A stretch of DNA of 64,000 nt. It comes from Nocardia mexicana NBRC 108244 (lineage in GTDB: Bacteria > Actinomycetota > Actinomycetes > Mycobacteriales > Mycobacteriaceae). The stretch is from positions 1 through 64,000 of the forward strand of contig NZ_BDBV01000046.1 of the NCBI RefSeq assembly GCF_001613165.1, in the 5' to 3' direction. Shown piece after piece: positions 58,394 through 64,000 of the stretch. The translations under genes were made by a program, and so were the position numbers. Positions within the stretch are counted from its first letter, which is position 1. Each line of letters begins with the position of its first letter. The notes beneath the pieces are model-generated. The model made no database searches. It was not told where the DNA came from and was given only the letters and a program-made list of their open reading frames with translations.

Positions 58394-59398
58394 TCAGTTG
58401 CCGGATGTGGCGGTGAAACGATCGAGCAGGTGCTGCCTGCCGGACGCGGTGAGCGGTCCGTACAGGCGCAGGCGGGCGATGCCGCCGTCGGGAAAGACGT
58501 TGAGCCGCACCTGATTCACGGGCTGTTCGCCCGAGAGTCGGAACCGGTGCGGGGCGTCGGGTTGCAGGTCGGTGGGTTTCAGCAGCGACACCAGGTCGCC
58601 ACCGGGCGTGTAGCCGTCCAGCGAGATCCGGGTGGGCGCATTGCCCTTGTAGTGGGTGGTGTCCAGCTCCAGCACCGAAGGCACCGCCTCCGCGGCCAAA
58701 GCGACGGTGGCCCAGTCGTTTCCGTCGTCGCGGCGGCGGCGCATCTCCCAGCCGTCGGCCATGAACCGCGAAATGCCCGGCTGCAGCATATTGTTCGGCG
58801 GGGAGAAGAATCCGTCGCTGCAGGCGACGGCCCGGCCGCCGTTGCGCAGCGCCACCAGGTCGAAGGGGACGTCGTCGAGCCACTGCGGATCCGGGACGGC
58901 GGTGCCGTGCACCCGCAGCCGCGCGATACCGCCGTCGGGGTGCATGTTCAGCCGGACGTGAGTCAGCCGCCGGTCGTCGGACACCTCGAACACGTTGCGG
59001 GTGTCGCCCTCGACCGGCGAGCGCGGTACCACCGTGTGCCAGTCGGCGGCGAGCAGCTCGTCGACCGTGGGCTGGCCCGGGACACAGGTGCCTTCGATGG
59101 ACACCTCCGGCGGGTAGTTGCCGACGAAGTACGCGGTGTCGACGACGAGCGCGGCCGGAACCCCGGCGATGCCGAGCCGGATCAGCGCCCAGTCGGGCCC
59201 GGCGCTGCCGTCGCGGCGGCGGCGCGTCTCCCAGCCGTCGTACTCCTGGCCCTTGTTGTTGAAGGTGTGCGGGCGATACACCGGCGCCGCGTCCTTGATG
59301 AGATTCTCCCGCTCGGCGAAGAATTCGTCGTTGGCGGCGACGACGCTCCCGCCGACCTGACGGACGGCCAGGTCGGGTAGCCGGTCCCAGTCACTCAT
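58394..59398 (-). CDS. alc: Allantoicase
   Basis: This 334-aa enzyme hydrolyses allantoate to ureidoglycolate and urea. It has two internal repeats of the allantoicase beta-sandwich (WETRRRRDGSAGPDWALIRLG and WEMRRRRDDGNDWATVAL; HVRLNMHPDGGIARLRVHG and QVRLNVFPDGGIARLRLYG), the conserved cores. It starts two bases upstream of the allB stop, and ends 16 bp ahead of the small cyclotransferase-like gene. Confidence 0.93.
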   Translation of the reverse strand: MSDWDRLPDLAVRQVGGSVVAANDEFFAERENLIKDAAPVYRPHTFNNKGQEYDGWETRRRRDGSAGPDWALIRLGIAGVPAALVVDTAYFVGNYPPEVSIEGTCVPGQPTVDELLAADWHTVVPRSPVEGDTRNVFEVSDDRRLTHVRLNMHPDGGIARLRVHGTAVPDPQWLDDVPFDLVALRNGGRAVACSDGFFSPPNNMLQPGISRFMADGWEMRRRRDDGNDWATVALAAEAVPSVLELDTTHYKGNAPTRISLDGYTPGGDLVSLLKPTDLQPDAPHRFRLSGEQPVNQVRLNVFPDGGIARLRLYGPLTASGRQHLLDRFTATSGN

Positions 59399-60733
59399 CT
59401 AAACCCCTTTCTGCAGCAGGCGGCCACGGGGATGGTCGCCGGTGATGTGTTCGCCGCGCAGCCAGGTGGATCGCACCACGCCGCGCAGCGTGCGGCCGTC
59501 GTAGGCGGTGATCGGATTGCGGTGCTGCAATGCCGCCGCGTCCACGACGAACTCCTCGTGCGGCGCGAATACGCAGAGGTCCGCGTCGGCGCCGATCGCT
59601 ATGCGGCCCTTGTGGTTCAGACCCACCAGGTCGGCAGGGGCGGTGGCCATCCAGTGCACGACATCGGTCAGTCCGGCCCAGTCCGGTGCGGCCGTCCACA
59701 CCGCGGACAGGCCGAGTTGCAGACCGGCGATGCCGCCCCACGCCTTGCCGAAATCGCCGCCGCCCGCCCGTTTGAGTTCGACGGTGCTGGGGGAGTGGTC
59801 GCTGACCACGGAGTCGATAACGTTGTCGCGCAGCCCGTTCCACAGGCCCTGCTGGTTGACGCGATTGCGGATCGGCGGACAGCACTTGAATTCCGTTGCG
59901 CCGTCCGGAATCTGCTCGGCGCTGATGGTGAGATAGTGCGGGCAGGTCTCGGCGGTGATCCGCACACCGCGCGCCCGGGCCGCCGCCAGCAGCGGCAGCG
60001 CGCAGGCGGCGGCGAGATGCAGTACGTGCACCCGCGCGTCGTATCGCTCGGCCAGTTCGACAAGTGTGCGGACGGCGCGGGTCTCGGCCTCGGTCGGGCG
60101 TGAGGCCAGGAAGTCGGCGTAGATGGGGCCGTGCGGTTGCGGGGCGGCGTCGATGACGGCCGGATCCTCGGCGTGCACGATCAGCGTCGCGTCGATGTCG
60201 GCCACCGCCCGCACGGCGGCCTCGAGCTGCGCCGCGTCCAGATGGCAGAACTCGTCGACTCCGGACGGCAGCAGGAAGGCCTTGAAGCCGAACACCCCGG
60301 CCTCGGCCAGCGCGGGCAGCGCGGCGAGATTGTCGCCGACGGCGCCGCCCCAGAATCCGACGTCGATGTGGCACTGCCCGTCCGCGACCGACCGCTTCTC
60401 CCGCAGGGCCGCCACATCCACGGTGGCCGGAATGCTGTTGAGCGGCATATCGATCAGCGTGGTGATGCCCCCGGCGGCGGCCGCTCGGGTCGCCGTGGCG
60501 AACCCCTCCCATGCGGTGCGGCCCGGCTCGTTGACGTGCACATGGCTGTCGACCAGGCCCGGCAGCAGCACGGCGTCGTCGGACACCTCGACGATGTCGG
60601 TCGCGTCGACCGGTGCGTCGAACGGCACGATCTCGGCGATACGCCCGTCCCGGACCACCACCGACGCCGCGACCTCACCGTTGGGCGTGATCACCCGGCG
60701 GGCGCGAAACACCTTGGGTGCGTTGGTATTCAC
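59399..60733 (-). CDS. allB: Allantoinase
   Basis: This 444-aa amidohydrolase opens allantoin to allantoate. The metal-site motifs are visible: LVDSHVHVNEPG (HxH), a carbamylated-type Lys in FGFKAFLLPSG, HAED, HVLHLAAA and VVSDHSPS. The sequence lacks the long insertions of hydantoinases. ATG 60733 lies after CAGGAG. It is the first catabolic gene of the operon, followed directly by alc. Confidence 0.93.
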   Translation of the reverse strand: MNTNAPKVFRARRVITPNGEVAASVVVRDGRIAEIVPFDAPVDATDIVEVSDDAVLLPGLVDSHVHVNEPGRTAWEGFATATRAAAAGGITTLIDMPLNSIPATVDVAALREKRSVADGQCHIDVGFWGGAVGDNLAALPALAEAGVFGFKAFLLPSGVDEFCHLDAAQLEAAVRAVADIDATLIVHAEDPAVIDAAPQPHGPIYADFLASRPTEAETRAVRTLVELAERYDARVHVLHLAAACALPLLAAARARGVRITAETCPHYLTISAEQIPDGATEFKCCPPIRNRVNQQGLWNGLRDNVIDSVVSDHSPSTVELKRAGGGDFGKAWGGIAGLQLGLSAVWTAAPDWAGLTDVVHWMATAPADLVGLNHKGRIAIGADADLCVFAPHEEFVVDAAALQHRNPITAYDGRTLRGVVRSTWLRGEHITGDHPRGRLLQKGV

Positions 60734-61996
60734 GACTACTCCTGTACTGCTGTGACGATCGGTGCCAGGTCATCCGGCTGTGTTGCCGCCGCGTCGTTAG
60801 GGCACAGAGCCCGTCGGCGAGGGCCGCTAGGCGGACGAGCCCGCACGGTGTCGGCCTGTCCCGGCTTGCGGCGGCCCGCCGTGGTGCAGGGCCGGTCGGT
60901 GGGTGTGCCATATCGGCGGGCGATTTCCCGTGCGGTGTCGGTCCGTCCCCGCGGCAGCTCGCCGCGCGCAGGCCTCGTCGCCCGGATGCGCCTCGGGTCG
61001 TCCCCGCGCAGTCGGAGTCCGGGTCGATGCGCGATACCGGGAGGTGGCTCCCCGCCGCCCGGCAACGGAGCGACTGTCTCGCCGCAGGTCGCAGCGGTGC
61101 ACCGTCCCGTCGGCGGGCTGCGCCTCTCGTCGCCCTCGGTGCGGGCCCGGGGGCCGGGCACAGGCGCCGAGGACGCGCAGCTGTCGACGGGTGCCGGATT
61201 CCGAGGTTCGGGCGGAACACGGCGATGGTGTCGCGCCGACGGTCGGGTCGGCGGCGAGACAGGGGACGGCGGGGAGCCGGGGCGGCCGGCACCGCCCGGT
61301 CCGTGGGCTGGACGGATGCTCCGTCGGCCCAGCGGAAGTCGGGACCCATTGACGGCGGATGGGTGCCCGGCCTCCGCAGGACCGACGGCGCGGCGCTGCC
61401 GGTCGCGCGGCGGCTGCCCCCGCCACGCGGGCGGAAGTCGGAAACCCTCGACGGCGGCTGGGTTTCCGGCTTCCACCCGCGCGGCGGGCGCAACGACGCG
61501 GCTGGTGTTCCCGCACCCCTTGCGCGTTCCCGCACTGGTCGCAGAGCCCCGCAAAGGGTGCGGGAACGGATAAGGGGTGCGGCTGTGCTTGTGCTCGGCG
61601 GTGGGTGTGCCCAGGAAGGGTGTGCCTTCCGTTGCGGGCATGGTGTTCGCGCACCCCTTGCGCGTTCCCGCACTGGTTGCAGAGCCTCGCAAAGGGTGCG
61701 GGAACGGATAAGGGGTGCGGCTGTGCTTGTGCTCGGCGGTGGGTGTGCCCAGGAACGGTGTGCCTTCCGTTGCGGGCATGGTGTTCGCGCACGCCTTGTG
61801 TGCTCCCGCACGGGTTGCAGGCCCCGTTGGAGGTGCGGGAACCAGCAGGGCGTGCGTGAAGGCTGGTGTGCAGCGCGGGTGGTGGGCGCCCGCGTGGTGG
61901 GTCGGTTGTTCGCGCACTGGTTGTTGGTTCTCGCACGGGTTACGAGGGTCTGCGGGGGTGCGGGAATGTGCAGGGGGTGCGGGAGGTGGGAGGTGG
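60734..61996. other. 1.26-kb gap with tandem repeats between allB and glxK
   Basis: No gene with a recognisable product or supported start lies here, although GC-rich open frames run through both strands. From 61503 it contains a 138-bp tandem repeat; the allB-proximal 750 bp appear gene-free and may hold the allB promoter. Confidence 0.5.
61503..61860. repeat. 138-bp tandem repeat with GTGCGGGAA-family palindromes
   Basis: Two near-identical units (61503-61640 and 61641-61778) begin TGGTGTTC; a degenerate third starts at 61779. Each holds a perfect 10-bp hairpin GTTCCCGCAC / GTGCGGGAAC (61526-61535 with 61558-61567, and +138). Similar sequence continues to about 61990. Confidence 0.92.
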
Positions 61997-63148
61997 TCAT
62001 GGGGTGCTGCTTCGGGCGGGGGTGGGGAGGAAGGCTTGGGCGAGGCGTTCGCCCTGGTGCTCCAGGAGTTCTGCGGCGTTGGTCTGGCAGCGCTGGAGGT
62101 CGGGTTCCAGGGCGGTGAGGGGGTAGGTGGCGGCGAAACCGGCTGAGCGCAGCTGGTTCTCGTCGAGCAGGGTGCGGCCCGCGACGGCTACGGTGGGGAC
62201 CCCGGCCGCAGCGGCCCGGGCGGCGACGCCCACAGGGGCCTTGCCGTGCAGGGTTTGGTCGTCGAGCGAGCCCTCGCCGGTGATCACCAGGTCCGCGTCC
62301 TTCAGGCTGCGGTCGAAGCCCGCCAGGTCGAGCATCACGTCGATGCCCCCGGCCCGGCGGGCGCCGAGTACGGCGATCGCCGCGAACCCGATGCCGCCCG
62401 CCGCACCCGCGCCCGGCCGACTCGCCGCGTCGAACCCGGTGCGCTGGGCGACCAGCCGGGCCCAATGCGCCAGGCCCGCCTCCAGCGCGGCCACAGCACC
62501 GGCGCCCGCCCCCTTCTGAGGGCCGAAAATGCTTGCGGCGCCGACCGGTCCGAGCAGCGGATTGTCGACGTCGCTGGCCAGCACCAGCTCCACCTCGTGG
62601 ATCCGGGGATCGAGCTGGTGCAGATCCAGGTAGGCGATGTCGGTCAGACCACCGCCACCCGGACCCGCCGGACGCCCGTCCGCGTCCAGCAGCGCCGCGC
62701 CCAGCCCTGCCAGCAGGCCGGCGCCACCATCGGTGCAGGCACTGCCGCCCACACCGAGAACCACAGTGCCGCATCGGGTGTCGAGTGCCGCACGGAGTAG
62801 CTCACCGACTCCGAGGCTGGTCGCGGTGAGCGGGGCGAGAGCGCCGCCCGGCAACTGCGACAGCCCGCACGCGGCGGCGGCCTCCACCACCGCGACGTTC
62901 CCGTTGTGCGCGAACGCCGCCCGCACCACCTCGCCCGTCGGCCCACTGACTTCCGCAGTGGCGCGGTCGAATCCGGCCGCCACCGTCGCGTCCACCGTCC
63001 CCTCCCCGCCGTCGGCCACGGGGACCCAGCGGATGTCGGCGTCGGGGCGGACCCGGCGGATCCCGGCGGCCACCGCATCGGCGACCGCACCGGCGCTCAG
63101 CGACCCCTTGAACTTGTCCGGGGCCAGGACGATTCGTGGTGCGTTCAC
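61997..63148 (-). CDS. glxK: Glycerate kinase (GlxK/GarK type)
   Basis: This 383-aa glycerate kinase family member has IVLAPDKFKGSLSA at the N terminus, VADGGEGTVDA, and VLGVGGSACTDGGAGLLAGLG with a later LVITGEGSLDDQTLHGKAPVGVA. It phosphorylates glycerate from the reductase encoded next, to feed glycolysis. It lies 5 bp downstream of glxR, and 1.26 kb of repeats separate it from allB, which may have its own promoter. Confidence 0.9.
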   Translation of the reverse strand: MNAPRIVLAPDKFKGSLSAGAVADAVAAGIRRVRPDADIRWVPVADGGEGTVDATVAAGFDRATAEVSGPTGEVVRAAFAHNGNVAVVEAAAACGLSQLPGGALAPLTATSLGVGELLRAALDTRCGTVVLGVGGSACTDGGAGLLAGLGAALLDADGRPAGPGGGGLTDIAYLDLHQLDPRIHEVELVLASDVDNPLLGPVGAASIFGPQKGAGAGAVAALEAGLAHWARLVAQRTGFDAASRPGAGAAGGIGFAAIAVLGARRAGGIDVMLDLAGFDRSLKDADLVITGEGSLDDQTLHGKAPVGVAARAAAAGVPTVAVAGRTLLDENQLRSAGFAATYPLTALEPDLQRCQTNAAELLEHQGERLAQAFLPTPARSSTP

Positions 63149-63153
63149 GGCTG

Positions 63154-64000
63154 CTACTTCTCGCCGCGGCCGTTGAGGTTCTCGATCACCTTCAGCAGCG
63201 CCGAGTGATCGAGCGAGCCGTAGCCCTGCGCGCGGCCCGCGGCGATGAGCGAACCCACGAGCGCGCCGGTGGGCAAGGCGATATCGGCCTGCCGGGCGGC
63301 GTCGGCGATGATGCCCATATCCTTGTGGTGCAGGTCGATTCGGAATCCGGGCGCGAATTCGCGCGCCACCATGGACTTGCGCTTGAGCTCGAGGATGCGA
63401 CTGCCCGCGAGGCCACCGGCGAGGACGTCCAGTCCCTTGCCCGCGTCGACGCCCAGCGACTCCATCAGCACGATGGCCTCCGCCACCAGGGCGTAGGTGC
63501 CGCCCACGACCAACTGGTTGGCGGCCTTGACGATCTGCCCGGCACCGTGCTCGCCGACGTGGATGAAGGTCTTGCCGACGGCGTCGAAAATCGCTGTGGC
63601 GGAGTCGAAATCGGAGTCCGTACCGCCGACCATGATGGACAGCACGCCCTGCTCGGCACCGGCCTGGCCGCCGGACACCGGCGCGTCCAGCACCCGGAAC
63701 CCGCCCTTGGCGCCCGCCTCGGCGATCGCGATCGAGCTCTCCGGCCGGATGGTCGAGAAGTCGATCAGCAGAGCGCCTTTCGGGGCGTTCGCGAAGACGC
63801 CGTCCTCGCCGAGCACCACCTCCTCGACCTGAGGATGGTTGGGCAGCATGGTGATCACGATCTCGGCGTCGCGCACCGCCTCGGCGATGTTCTCGGCCTT
63901 CTTGCCGCCCTCGGCCTCCAGCTTGTCCAGCGCCTCGGTGTTGAGGGTGTAGCCGGTGACCTCGTGTCCGGCTCGTACCAGGTGGCCCGCCATCGGCGAA
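63154..64000 (-). CDS. glxR: Tartronate semialdehyde reductase, 5'-truncated by window
   Basis: This is the beta-hydroxyacid dehydrogenase family enzyme 2-hydroxy-3-oxopropionate reductase; only the N-terminal Rossmann start (the GxGxMG loop) lies beyond the window, with SPMAGHLVRAGHEV at the edge. Visible motifs are FSTIRPESS, DAPVSGGQAGAEQG, the catalytic Lys in GAGQIVKAANQLV, and the C-terminal HKDMGIIADAAR. It reduces tartronate semialdehyde made by Gcl to glycerate. It overlaps no neighbour and leads the operon with glxK. Confidence 0.9.
   Translation of the reverse strand, partial: SPMAGHLVRAGHEVTGYTLNTEALDKLEAEGGKKAENIAEAVRDAEIVITMLPNHPQVEEVVLGEDGVFANAPKGALLIDFSTIRPESSIAIAEAGAKGGFRVLDAPVSGGQAGAEQGVLSIMVGGTDSDFDSATAIFDAVGKTFIHVGEHGAGQIVKAANQLVVGGTYALVAEAIVLMESLGVDAGKGLDVLAGGLAGSRILELKRKSMVAREFAPGFRIDLHHKDMGIIADAARQADIALPTGALVGSLIAAGRAQGYGSLDHSALLKVIENLNGRGEK

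Noticed and set aside
60736..61917. Large open frame upstream of allB that ends two bases before its ATG, as a possible regulator gene
   Set aside because: It spans the 138-bp tandem repeats and shows no helix-turn-helix or other recognisable domain; the frame seems to be open only because of GC content.

Overview
The window is high-GC actinobacterial chromosome, most likely Nocardia or a close mycolate-forming relative. Pointers are a mycolate reductase (CmrA-like) gene, a DesA3-type desaturase with its reductase, a four-gene conservon, DUF3558 and DUF4254 proteins, a WhiJ-like XRE/DUF397 pair and dense convergent and divergent packing. The order tRNA-His, orn, HerA-like ATPase, cmrA recalls the M. 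tuberculosis hisT/Rv2511/Rv2510c/Rv2509 neighbourhood; that is recalled knowledge, not a search result.

1-3.4 kb: accessory chromosomal genes. They are two small unknown proteins, an NsdA-like HTH/TPR regulator, a GNAT acetyltransferase and a small secreted glycine-zipper protein.

3.49-17.51 kb: an integrated actinomycete integrative and conjugative element (AICE) of about 14 kb in the 3' end of tRNA-His. Identical 51-bp direct repeats (3488-3538 and 17459-17509) flank it. The core at the tRNA end is integrase, excisionase, HUH replication initiator, FtsK-like translocase and a Pra-like protein. The cargo is a membrane-anchored pentapeptide-repeat protein, an AT-richer HEPN-like protein, a DUF3558 lipoprotein with an ESX-like helical partner, a three-gene unknown operon, and a WhiJ-like/DUF397 pair. 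About 1.5 kb (10.26-11.80 kb) has no convincing gene but several perfect dyads.

17.5-31 kb: tRNA-His, orn, a HerA-like ATPase, a LysA-like decarboxylase, cmrA, a PadR-controlled dienoyl-CoA reductase/VOC operon, an epoxide hydrolase, an orphan ABBA aromatic prenyltransferase and an SDR.

31-45 kb: a TetR gene divergent from a desaturase electron-transfer operon, DUF4254, a 38-residue peptide gene with its own terminator, conservon cvnABCD, a DUF4389 protein and an ABC-2 exporter.

44.8-56 kb: a xylose-type sugar ABC transporter behind a recognisable promoter and a 29-bp operator palindrome, then a ROK regulator, a GT2 glycosyltransferase, a secreted beta-propeller protein, and a close-packed string made of a TnpB-related RuvC protein, a coiled-coil protein and a NYN-domain protein.

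56-64 kb: allantoin and glyoxylate catabolism (glxR, glxK, allB, alc, a small cyclotransferase-like protein, gcl). It would carry allantoin through allantoate, ureidoglycolate, glyoxylate and tartronate semialdehyde to glycerate phosphate.

Intergenic gaps carry at least three families of palindromic or tandem repeats. One copy lies inside the desaturase reductase coding sequence and shows compensatory stem changes.
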